From assembly GCA_016215765.1 (NCBI GenBank), contig JACRHY010000030.1, positions 1 to 12,726 on the forward strand: 12,726 nucleotides of DNA. The letters are read 5' to 3'. This stretch comes from Parcubacteria group bacterium (lineage in GTDB: Bacteria > Patescibacteriota > Minisyncoccia > UBA6257 > JACRHY01). A model generated the notes under the pieces. That model saw nothing but the letters and a program-made list of their open reading frames with translations, was not told the DNA's origin and searched no databases. Below, piece after piece: positions 6,017-12,030 of this stretch; within the stretch, counting starts at the first letter, position 1, and the number at the start of each line of letters is the position of its first letter. The translations under genes and the position numbers were made by a program.

Positions 6017-8431
6017 GTGAAAGACATCGTTATCGTTCCCACCTATAATGAGCGTGAGAATATTATCCGGATGGCGCCGGAAATTTTTAAATATTTGCCT
6101 GATGCCGACGTTATCGTCGTTGACGACAATTCTCCTGACGGCACGGCGCAAGCCGTGGAAGATTTGCGAAAAAAATTTCCCCGTCTTTCGCTTTTGACGC
6201 GGGAACGGAAAGAGGGGTTGGGAAGGGCGTATGTTGATGCCTTTTCGCGCGTTTTAAACGGCGGAGTCGCGGAAAGGATCATAACGATGGACGCCGATTT
6301 TTCTCATGATCCGCGGCATTTGCCGGAATTATTGAAAGCGGCCGAAAAACGGGACGTGGTTATCGGATCGCGTTATGTCGCCGGCGGGGGAATTGACGGT
6401 TGGGAATGGTGGCGGCGCGCGATGAGCGTCGGCGGCAATTTTTATTTTCGGATTATCAGCCGTCTGCCCGTTCGCGATTGCACGAGCGGATTTATGGCGA
6501 TACCCGTGTCTTTGTTGAGAAAAACGGATATTACAAAAACGGATTCTTCCGGTTACGCGTTTTTAATGGAATTAAAATATCTGCTTTGGCGCGCCGGCGG
6601 AAAATTGCGGGAAACGCCGATCATGTTTCGCGAACGGAGAGCCGGCAAATCCAAAATTTCCGGCCGTATTGTTTTTGAGGGAATTCTGGCGCCGTGGAAA
6701 CTTTTGGCACGCAATGTTTTTCAGCCGAAGAATGGCGCCGCCGTCCGTTGGCCGCGCGTTTTTACGGCGCTACTTCTCGTCGCGCTGGTTGTTGTGCCGC
6801 GTTTTTGGAATTTAACCGCTTCCGATCTGGTCAGCGACGACGCGCTTTATTCTTTCCGCGCGCTGGGATGGCTTGATTATCTTGGGGGCGGGCAGACGAC
6901 GCCCATTCAATGGTTTGAGAAAATTCCCTGGTGGGGAGGATTGTCTTTTCACGACGCGCCGCCTCTGGTTTTCGCGATTCAGCGTTTATTTTTCGCCGTC
7001 TTTGGTTTTAACGTTTTGGCCGCGCGCCTGCCGTTTGCTTTGGCGGGCGTTGCGCTGGTTTGGCTGACGTATGCGCTGTTTAAAAAGTTTAAAGATGAAA
7101 AAATGGCGCTGGGCGCCGCGTTTATTTTGGCCGCTTCCACCCACGCCTCTTGGATCGGTCGGACCGGTTTTTTGGAGGGCGCGGAGGCATTGTTTGTTTT
7201 GGCGGGCGTTTTTCTGTTTTTGCGTTATTTAAAAAATCCGACGATTCTCAATGCCGTATTTTTCGGCGCGGCGACCGGCGGCGCCCTGCTTTCCAAATAC
7301 ACCGCGATTTTTTTGCCGGTGGCGATTGTCGCGTACGTTATAATCTGGCGGCGCGATCTTTTGGCGAAAAAATCATTTTGGTTTTCCGGCGCGATGACTC
7401 TCTTGGTTTTAACGCCGATTTTTCTTTACAATTTGGCGGTTTTCCGGACGCGCGGTCATTTTGACGCGGCGCTGTCTTCAATGCTTGGAATGCATTCGGC
7501 GGACTTTATGATTATCGCGGGTCGCGGCGTCAGCGCGAATTTTCTCGCCAACTTTAAGACCGCGATCGGTTCGCTGGGAGCGCTAAGCTCGCGGCCGTTT
7601 AGCGTTCTTGCGCTGGCCGCGTTCGTTTATCTTTGCGCGAAGACCATTCGCGGAAAAAGCGACGCGCTTGAGCGGTTTTTGTTGATTGCCGCGTTCGCGG
7701 CTCTGGCGATGTTTTCGTTTATGTCGCCGAACGCTAAATTCACGGCGATTATCGTGCCTTTGCTGACGGCCATTGTGGCGATTTTTGTTTTTGCCGCGGC
7801 GCGATTTTTCAAGGAAAAAAAGCCGACGTTGTCCAAATTGGCGATCGGCGTTTTCGTCGCCGTCATCGGTTTTGAGGCGTTTTACAGCGTCAACACCAAC
7901 GCGCTGGCCAAGCCGATCGGCGCGAGTCCGGTTTTTTACGCGCCGCTTCGTTCCGACGTCGCGCGCAATCTCGGGTTTAATCAACTGCACGAATATATCC
8001 GGGAGAAAATTTTCAATCCGCTTCCGAAACTTTCAAATCCGCGAAGTTTCGGGGAGTTGGGCCGGACCGAAGTAAACGAAGAAACGAACGCGCTTTTATT
8101 TGACGAAACGGTGAATTGGTTTGCCTATAGTTGGTACCTTCAGCCGTACATCGCCTATTACCGCTTGCCGGTTGTTTCTTTGGAGCTTTACTCGCGATAC
8201 CTTCCCCCCGGACTGGATCCGATCTCGGCTTTTCAAAAAAGCGGCGTTAATGGCGTATATTACGTTTTTTCCGCCAACGACGGCGTGCTGGACAGCGTCA
8301 AGAAAAAATCCGAAATGAGAAAAATAGAAGTTTCATTCGCCGCCTTTCTGGAGAAAAACGGATATTTGAAGGACGAAATCAGAGATAATTCCGGCAATGT
8401 CGCTTTCAAGGTTTATTATGTTAAATTTTAA
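6017..8431 (+). CDS. Fusion: polyprenyl-phosphate mannose synthase-like GT2 plus GT-C membrane glycosyltransferase
   Basis: Residues 1 to about 232 match the dolichol/polyprenol-phosphate mannosyltransferase type of GT2: PTYNERENI (8-16), VVDDNSPDGT (34-43), the metal-binding MDADFSHDP (91-99), GSRYVAGG, DCTSGFMAI (154-162) and RRAGKSKIS (208-216). From about 247 the protein is a multi-pass membrane enzyme of the ArnT/PMT type: first helix FTALLLVALVVVP, then the catalytic-type acidic pair in SDDALYSF (273-280), roughly ten helices to about 625, and a C-terminal extracytoplasmic domain of about 180 residues. The likely role is to load a sugar on a lipid carrier at the inner membrane face and transfer it to a glycan or protein outside; donor and acceptor are inferred only. 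The start is GTG at 6017, three bases after the ahpC stop, with no good SD, which suggests translational coupling. Confidence 0.9.
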   Translation: MKDIVIVPTYNERENIIRMAPEIFKYLPDADVIVVDDNSPDGTAQAVEDLRKKFPRLSLLTRERKEGLGRAYVDAFSRVLNGGVAERIITMDADFSHDPRHLPELLKAAEKRDVVIGSRYVAGGGIDGWEWWRRAMSVGGNFYFRIISRLPVRDCTSGFMAIPVSLLRKTDITKTDSSGYAFLMELKYLLWRAGGKLRETPIMFRERRAGKSKISGRIVFEGILAPWKLLARNVFQPKNGAAVRWPRVFTALLLVALVVVPRFWNLTASDLVSDDALYSFRALGWLDYLGGGQTTPIQWFEKIPWWGGLSFHDAPPLVFAIQRLFFAVFGFNVLAARLPFALAGVALVWLTYALFKKFKDEKMALGAAFILAASTHASWIGRTGFLEGAEALFVLAGVFLFLRYLKNPTILNAVFFGAATGGALLSKYTAIFLPVAIVAYVIIWRRDLLAKKSFWFSGAMTLLVLTPIFLYNLAVFRTRGHFDAALSSMLGMHSADFMIIAGRGVSANFLANFKTAIGSLGALSSRPFSVLALAAFVYLCAKTIRGKSDALERFLLIAAFAALAMFSFMSPNAKFTAIIVPLLTAIVAIFVFAAARFFKEKKPTLSKLAIGVFVAVIGFEAFYSVNTNALAKPIGASPVFYAPLRSDVARNLGFNQLHEYIREKIFNPLPKLSNPRSFGELGRTEVNEETNALLFDETVNWFAYSWYLQPYIAYYRLPVVSLELYSRYLPPGLDPISAFQKSGVNGVYYVFSANDGVLDSVKKKSEMRKIEVSFAAFLEKNGYLKDEIRDNSGNVAFKVYYVKF

Positions 8432-8460
8432 AGAGAGGGACGGCGTCAACGTCAATATCA

Positions 8461-9291
8461 ATGACTTTTAAATATTTTTCTCAAAACGGTGCGCTGTTGC
8501 CGGTGGAACAAGCGGTCATTCCGTTCTCTAATATTGAGTATGCTTACGGCTTCGGCGTTTACGAAACCGTCAGAGTTTCCGGCGGCGTTATTTATTTCCC
8601 GCAAAATCATATCGCGCGGCTTCTGGAGTCGGCTAAAATCATCGGGCTTGAGCATCCTTTCGGCTCCATAGACGCGGAGAGATGGACAAAAGAACTGGCG
8701 TCCAAGGCGGAATCGGCCGCTTTTAATATCAAGATGCTTCTTTTGGGAGCGGCGCGGAAAGAAGGCGCGGTTTTAAACATTTTTTGCCTCAATCCGCTTT
8801 TTCCCGAAAAAAAACTTTATAAAGAGGGCGCGTCTTTCGCTATTGCTCATTACGAAAGGGAATATCCTCAAGCCAAAACGCTGAATATGCTCTCCAGTTA
8901 TTTGGCGTATCGGAAAGCGAAAGAAAGCGGCTGTTACGACGCCTTATTGGTCAATCGGCGCGGCTACATTACGGAAGGGACGCGCGTTAATTTTTTCGCC
9001 GTTAAAGGAAACGCGATTTATTCTCCGCCGGAGAACGAAATCCTGCCCGGAATAACGCGGAGGGCCGTTTTGCGCGTCGCCTTGAAAACCGGCGTGAAAA
9101 TTGAAGAAAAAAATATCCCGCCGGAAACGATGGGGGATTACGACGGCGCTTTCATCACGAGCACTTCTTCAAAAATAGTGCCTGTTCGCAAAATCGGCGA
9201 TTTTGAATTCGGGCCGATTCCGGAAATAACGCGATCTTTGACGGCGGCCTTTGACGATTTTCTTTCCGGTTGCGGCGGCGTTTTGAGTTAA
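8461..9291 (+). CDS. Class IV (fold-type IV) PLP-dependent aminotransferase
   Basis: This 276-residue protein belongs to the family of branched-chain aminotransferase, D-amino-acid aminotransferase and aminodeoxychorismate lyase. Motifs in order are YAYGFGVYETVRV (27-39), the Schiff-base lysine K139 in AKTLNMLSSYLA (compare KSLNLLGAVLA of the D-amino-acid enzyme), GCYDALLVNRRGYITEGTRVNFF (157-179) with cofactor-contacting E172, ILPGITR (194-200) and FITSTSSKIVPV (231-242). The motif around K139 is closest to the D-alanine aminotransferase and lyase branches, but substrate cannot be set by eye. It starts 29 bases after the glycosyltransferase stop; a purine-rich GAGAGGGA lies about 17 bases before the ATG, too far for an ideal SD. 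Third gene of the ahpC operon. Its stop overlaps the convergent LOG gene. Confidence 0.92.
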   Translation: MTFKYFSQNGALLPVEQAVIPFSNIEYAYGFGVYETVRVSGGVIYFPQNHIARLLESAKIIGLEHPFGSIDAERWTKELASKAESAAFNIKMLLLGAARKEGAVLNIFCLNPLFPEKKLYKEGASFAIAHYEREYPQAKTLNMLSSYLAYRKAKESGCYDALLVNRRGYITEGTRVNFFAVKGNAIYSPPENEILPGITRRAVLRVALKTGVKIEEKNIPPETMGDYDGAFITSTSSKIVPVRKIGDFEFGPIPEITRSLTAAFDDFLSGCGGVLS

Positions 9292-9992
9292 AATTCGTGC
9301 CGCGACGGAGCGTTTTTGGCGATTTCCAGCGCTTCTTCGGCGGTGTCCACCAGCTTGTAGATGTTCATATCTTCTTTATCAATGGTCTGGAATTTTTCAT
9401 AAAGGGCTTTGTCTATCCATTCGCAGATCGGCTGCCAGAATTCCTTGCCGACCAGAATTACGGGAATGGTGTCGGAAACCTTTTTTGTCTGGATGAGCGT
9501 TATTATTTCAAAAACCTCGTCAAGCGTGCCGTATCCGCCGGGGAAAAAAACATAGGCCTGCGCGGAATAAGAGAGCATTACCTTCCGGACGAAGAAGTAA
9601 TGGAAAGCGATCGCTTTTTTAACCCAGGGGTTGATGCGTTGCTCGTAGGGAAGTTTGATGTTAAGTCCGATGGAATCGCCGCCCGCTTCGGCCGCGCCTC
9701 TGTTTGCCGCTTCCATTATGCCCGGACCGCCGCCGGAAATAACTCCGATGTTTTCTTTCGCTAAAAACGACGCCAGTTTTCGCGCTTCCGCGTACCATTT
9801 GTTTTTTTCGTCAAAGCGGGCGGAACCGAAAAAAGTAACCGTTTTTTTAAAGTCCGCCAAAAACTGAAAGCCGTCCACGAATTCGGCCATAATGCGAAAA
9901 ACGCGCCAATGGAAAGAGGCGCGAAAATCAATCGGTTTTTCAAAATGCGGCAGTTTCGCCGCGGGGACGTTTAAGCCGTCTTTATCGCTCAT
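9288..9992 (-). CDS. LOG-family nucleotide 5'-monophosphate phosphoribohydrolase (TIGR00730-like)
   Basis: This 234-residue Rossmann-fold cytoplasmic protein belongs to a group once annotated as lysine decarboxylase and now linked to nucleoside-monophosphate N-glycosidase activity (LOG, PpnN). Diagnostic motifs are FFGSAR (54-59), SGGGPGIMEAANRGA (86-100), the FVRKVML helix (134-140) and PGGYGTLDEVFE (151-162), which is the family's PGGxGTxxE signature. The N-terminal 45 residues precede the core and are typical of the longer bacterial forms. ATG at 9992 was chosen as the first in-frame ATG; no SD is visible. Its TAA and the aminotransferase TAA share the palindrome TTAA (9288-9291), leaving no room for a terminator between them. 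Whether it acts on adenosine or another monophosphate is not readable. Confidence 0.93.
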   Translation of the reverse strand: MSDKDGLNVPAAKLPHFEKPIDFRASFHWRVFRIMAEFVDGFQFLADFKKTVTFFGSARFDEKNKWYAEARKLASFLAKENIGVISGGGPGIMEAANRGAAEAGGDSIGLNIKLPYEQRINPWVKKAIAFHYFFVRKVMLSYSAQAYVFFPGGYGTLDEVFEIITLIQTKKVSDTIPVILVGKEFWQPICEWIDKALYEKFQTIDKEDMNIYKLVDTAEEALEIAKNAPSRHEF

Positions 9993-10239
9993 GGCGTTTT
10001 TGTATTTTGCGTTTTAAGTTTCATGTTTCTACTGTCTACCTGCCTGCCGGCTCGCTAAATTCTAAATTCTCTTCTTATCTTGGCGATAGCGTTAATAATA
10101 CAACGCGGCAGGGCGGAGAACAACGCCGGCAGTTATCCACAGGCGGCAAAGACGCCGCCCGTTCGTTTCTGCTATAATGTTTTCAAAAAGAAAAGGTCGA
10201 TTTGAAACGTTTTTAGGCAAGTAAACAAAAAAGTAACAA
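9993..10239. other. Divergent intergenic region between LOG gene and membrane protein
   Basis: It holds the filler tract CTCGCTAAATTCTAAATT (10051-10068), a copy of that at 3336-3353. A perfect DnaA-box 9-mer TTATCCACA is at 10133-10141, followed at once by a hairpin GGCGGC/GCCGCC (10142-10147 with 10154-10159). A single DnaA box without neighbours does not make an origin. No promoter for the LOG gene could be assigned. Confidence 0.6.
10170..10178 (+). promoter_or_regulatory. Extended -10 promoter of the 10240 gene
   Basis: TGC followed by the perfect -10 TATAAT (10173-10178) forms an extended -10 element. No -35 match is seen about 17 bases upstream, where the GGCGGC hairpin lies. The predicted start near 10185 leaves a leader of about 55 nt rich in A, with no clear SD. 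Confidence 0.6.
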
Positions 10240-10926
10240 ATGGTTATTCAAAGTTGGGCAACCGTCATTATTGAATCTCTTCAGAATCTTTGGCTGGGAG
10301 TCGCCGGATTTGTTCCTTCGTTAATCGGCTCTCTGGTGATTTTGCTGTTGGGACTCGTGGTGGCGACCGGCTTGGGTTCTCTGGTTGAAAAACTGATCGT
10401 TTTTTTGCGGTTAGACGACCTGTTGGCCAAGTTGGGAATCGGGGAGTATTTTGAAAGGGCCGGCCTGAAACTCAATTCCGGCAGATTTTTCGGACTGCTG
10501 GTTTATTGGTTTTTGGTTATCGCTTTCATTTTGGCGGCGTCGGATGTTTTGGGGCTTTACGCCTTGTCAAGCTTCTTAAGCGACGTCCTGCTTTATCTTC
10601 CCAACATCGTAGTCGCGATTTTGATTATGCTGGCCGCCGTCATTTTGGCGAATTTCGCGCAGAAACTGGTTAAGGCCTCCGTGATGAGCGCCAGACTGCA
10701 CGCCGCCAAAGCCCTGGCCGCTTTGACGTGGTGGTCAATAATCGTCTTCGGACTCTTCGCTACTTTGATGCAGCTTGGCATCGCCGTGTCCATTATCAAC
10801 ACGCTGATGACCGGCTTCATCGCCATGATCGCTTTAGCCGGCGGCATCGCTTTCGGCTTGGGCGGAAAAGAACACGCCGCTCATTTGCTGGAACGGCTGC
10901 GCTCGCAGGTGGAAAACAACAAGTAG
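10240..10926 (+). CDS. Conserved-TM-helix membrane protein related to mechanosensitive channels
   Basis: This 228-residue integral membrane protein has about five hydrophobic helices (roughly 17-48, 84-107, 115-141, 158-178 and 182-206). It resembles the 'conserved TM helix' group (PF05552-like, CmpX type), in which pore-lining helices similar to MscS occur without the large MscS cytoplasmic vestibule. The most telling segment is the C-terminal ALAGGIAFGLGGKEHAAHL followed by a short charged helix. The Gly/Ala-rich packing just before it resembles the MscS pore helix. The start is the first ATG after the extended -10 promoter, with no good SD. It is a single-gene unit with its own terminator. 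A channel or membrane-stress role is inference from family only. Confidence 0.85.
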   Translation: MVIQSWATVIIESLQNLWLGVAGFVPSLIGSLVILLLGLVVATGLGSLVEKLIVFLRLDDLLAKLGIGEYFERAGLKLNSGRFFGLLVYWFLVIAFILAASDVLGLYALSSFLSDVLLYLPNIVVAILIMLAAVILANFAQKLVKASVMSARLHAAKALAALTWWSIIVFGLFATLMQLGIAVSIINTLMTGFIAMIALAGGIAFGLGGKEHAAHLLERLRSQVENNK

Positions 10927-10966
10927 TAAAAATTAGCAATTCGGATTTATTTTGGAATGCTCCAAA

Positions 10967-10999
10967 AACAAAATCCCCCGTATGGGGGTTTTGTTTTTT
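10967..10999 (+). terminator. Intrinsic terminator, possibly bidirectional
   Basis: CCCCC-GTAT-GGGGG (10975-10988) is extended by ACAAAA pairing with TTTTGT around one bulged T. It is followed by a T-run on the plus strand and preceded by an A-run, so it could also work in reverse. It lies about 45 bases after the stop of the membrane protein gene. Confidence 0.88.
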
Positions 11000-11036
11000 A
11001 ACCTTAGAATTAAATTCGCCTAAAATTGCCTTACTT

Positions 11037-11151
11037 TGAATTACAAAATACTTATTTTCTCAGAGCTCGGAGTATTTTTCTGCTGAAAAATCTCCTCCTC
11101 TCGCGCCGTCGCGCTGCGAGAGGCTCTTCAAAAATAGCATTTCGTAATTCA
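11037..11151. repeat. Compound palindromic element (about 115 bp)
   Basis: The outer ends TGAATTACAAAAT (11037-11049) and ATTTCGTAATTCA (11139-11151) are inverted with one mismatch. Inside sit two hairpins. One is GGAG(T)ATTTTTC with GAAAAATCTCC (11069-11080 with 11085-11095), an 11-bp stem with one bulge. The other is CCTCTCGC with GCGAGAGG (11097-11104 with 11116-11123). The rest of 11000-11190 has no gene. The nested layout suggests a small non-autonomous palindromic repeat or a structured RNA; no coding capacity is seen. Confidence 0.65.
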
Positions 11152-11190
11152 TAATGCCTTAAGAAATAGCTTGCGTAATCTATGGTTATT

Positions 11191-11222
11191 CAAAAAAATG
11201 ACCCGGCAAAAAACGCCGGGTC
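11191..11222 (-). terminator. Intrinsic terminator of the small membrane protein gene
   Basis: A perfect 8-bp stem GACCCGGC/GCCGGGTC with a seven-base loop is followed on the minus strand by A and then seven T. It lies 21 bases past the stop of the 55-residue gene. Confidence 0.92.
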
Positions 11223-11232
11223 GAGCGAGAGT

Positions 11233-11254
11233 GCCAAGGGCTTTATCCCTTGGC
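11233..11254 (-). other. Hairpin enclosing the stop codon of the small membrane protein gene
   Basis: On the minus strand GCCAAGGG and CCCTTGGC form a perfect 8-bp stem around the six-base loop ATAAAG, which contains the TAA stop (11245-11243). It has no T-run, and the true terminator follows shortly. It could slow or tune termination, or protect the 3' end; that is inference. Confidence 0.6.
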
Positions 11255-11410
11255 TTTGCCGACAATGTGGGCGGCCGCCCAGAAAATCGCCAAGGCGGCC
11301 GCGCCCACGATCGTCGCCACCACCTGCCCGCTCTCGTAGGGAGCGAGCCCGATCCCAGCGTGCAGGACCGCGGCGGCGACGACCAACGTGATGATCGCGA
11401 GGATCGTCAT
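11243..11410 (-). CDS. Small two-helix membrane protein, 55 residues
   Basis: I do not recognise this protein. The 55-residue sequence has two hydrophobic segments, roughly 2-23 (TILAIITLVVAAAVLHAGIG) and 29-51 (QVVATIVGAAALAIFWAAAH), joined by a short APYESG turn, and a lysine-containing tail GKAKG. It should be a helical hairpin in the membrane. The ATG at 11410 is preceded by AAAGGAGGTGAT, one of the best SD matches possible. An in-frame TTG further upstream, near 11488, would overlap the promoter and is rejected. The gene has its own consensus promoter and strong terminator. By my count 112 of 168 bases are G or C, with third positions nearly all G or C, unlike the neighbouring genes, which suggests transfer or selection for high expression. 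Toxin, holin-like or membrane-stress roles are all possible and none is supported. Confidence 0.8.
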   Translation of the reverse strand: MTILAIITLVVAAAVLHAGIGLAPYESGQVVATIVGAAALAIFWAAAHIVGKAKG

Positions 11411-11420
11411 CCGTATCACC

Positions 11421-11451
11421 TCCTTTCGGGTTAAGTTTAATATCCGAAAAA
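11421..11451 (-). promoter_or_regulatory. Leader hairpin overlapping the SD of the small gene
   Basis: In the minus-strand leader TTTCGG (11449-11444) pairs with CCGAAA (11429-11424) around a 14-base A+T-rich loop, and two G-U pairs extend it into the first G residues of the SD. The start of the SD would be partly closed in this fold. Regulation of translation is inferred. Confidence 0.4.
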
Positions 11452-11459
11452 CTTTTTCT

Positions 11460-11488
11460 AAAATAAAGGAAATTACCGGATTTGTCAA
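11460..11488 (-). promoter_or_regulatory. Promoter of the small membrane protein gene
   Basis: On the minus strand a perfect TTGACA (11488-11483) and TATTTT (11465-11460) are separated by 17 bases. The predicted start near 11453 gives a leader of about 43 nt. Its -35 box ends four bases from the 32-bp palindrome. Confidence 0.8.
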
Positions 11489-11492
11489 TCGC

Positions 11493-11524
11493 GTACGCTT
11501 AGCGACGATCGTCGCTAAGCGTAC
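11493..11524. repeat. Perfect 32-bp palindrome
   Basis: The half-site GTACGCTTAGCGACGA is followed immediately by its exact reverse complement, with no spacer and no mismatch over 32 bases. It lies in the divergent region between the small-gene promoter (four bases away) and the rRNA promoter (58 bases away). No T-run follows on either strand, so it is not a normal terminator. It could be an operator for a dimeric or tetrameric regulator, a cruciform site or a recombination or insertion scar. Confidence 0.97.
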
Positions 11525-11582
11525 TAGTTGATGGGGGAGCGGGGGTTATACGGAAGTATATGCGCTGGACGAGTACAGGCTC

Positions 11583-11610
11583 TTGACAGGCGCGGGCGGG
11601 CGGCTATAAT
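11583..11610 (+). promoter_or_regulatory. Consensus promoter of the 23S rRNA gene
   Basis: A perfect TTGACA (11583-11588) and a perfect TATAAT (11605-11610) are separated by a 16-base, almost pure G+C spacer. The predicted start near 11617 places the mature 23S 5' end about 260 nt downstream. It is the strongest promoter in the window. No convincing upstream A+T-rich element or boxA was found. Confidence 0.92.
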
Positions 11611-11650
11611 TCTTTTTGAACGAATGAAGATAACCAAACATATCGGCTTC

Positions 11651-11714
11651 GGCGATTGAGCGCGCCTTTTTGGTCGTCTGCGCAAATCGCCCCAAGAAGG
11701 CGATTTTTGTTTTC
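11651..11714 (+). promoter_or_regulatory. Terminator-like hairpin with competing upstream stem in the rRNA leader
   Basis: AAATCGCC (11684-11691) and GGCGATTT (11699-11706) form a perfect 8-bp stem with a seven-base loop, and the T-run after it reads TTGTTTT: an intrinsic terminator by appearance. AATCGCC of the same left arm is also complementary to GGCGATT at 11651-11657, and that pairing is extended inward by GCGC (11660-11663) with GCGC (11680-11683). The two folds exclude each other, as in an attenuator. Alternatively the terminator ends a separate small RNA of roughly 95 nt starting near 11617. Confidence 0.55.
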
Positions 11715-11813
11715 GGTAATCGGCGAATTGAGACGATTGAACGTTGAAAATTTCAAAGAAAAATTCAAGCAAGTATTGTTATCCAAAAACCGCGCCTTTC
11801 GATTCAATTTCGG

Positions 11814-11872
11814 AAGACGCGTTCGCAGGATCAATTTAAAAATGTTTTGAGGCGACTCAGGCGATGCGTCTT
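11814..11872 (+). other. Leader stem next to the mature 23S 5' end
   Basis: AAGACGC (11814-11820) pairs with GCGTCTT (11866-11872), and TCGC (11823-11826) with GCGA (11861-11864) extends the stem across a small internal loop. It closes just before the predicted mature end and may guide processing. The usual 23S processing stalk with the 3' flank cannot be judged because the gene runs off the window. Confidence 0.4.
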
Positions 11873-12030
11873 AAGTGGGACGCGTCACATTAAGGGCGTA
11901 CGGTGGATGCCTTGACACAAAGTGGCGATGAAGGACGTGGCGTAGCTGCGATAAGCCTCGGGGAGGTGCTTAGCAACCTTTGATCCGGGGATTTCCGAAT
12001 GGGAAAACCCTGCCGTGCAAACCACGGCAA

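Noticed and set aside
7583..7990. 135-codon minus-strand frame opposite the glycosyltransferase
   Set aside because: Arg/Lys/Gln-rich translation opposite transmembrane coding sequence; a shadow.
10133..10141. Perfect DnaA box TTATCCACA as a sign of a replication origin
   Set aside because: It is a single box with no cluster, no A+T-rich unwinding region and no dnaA or dnaN nearby. It is recorded only as a site.
11171..11434. Plus-strand frames of 69-87 codons opposite the small membrane protein gene
   Set aside because: They are Arg/Pro-rich antisense of a G+C-rich gene, crossing its terminator and SD.
11524..11850. Short frames on both strands in the rRNA leader
   Set aside because: They overlap a consensus promoter and structured leader and lack SD sites or domains.
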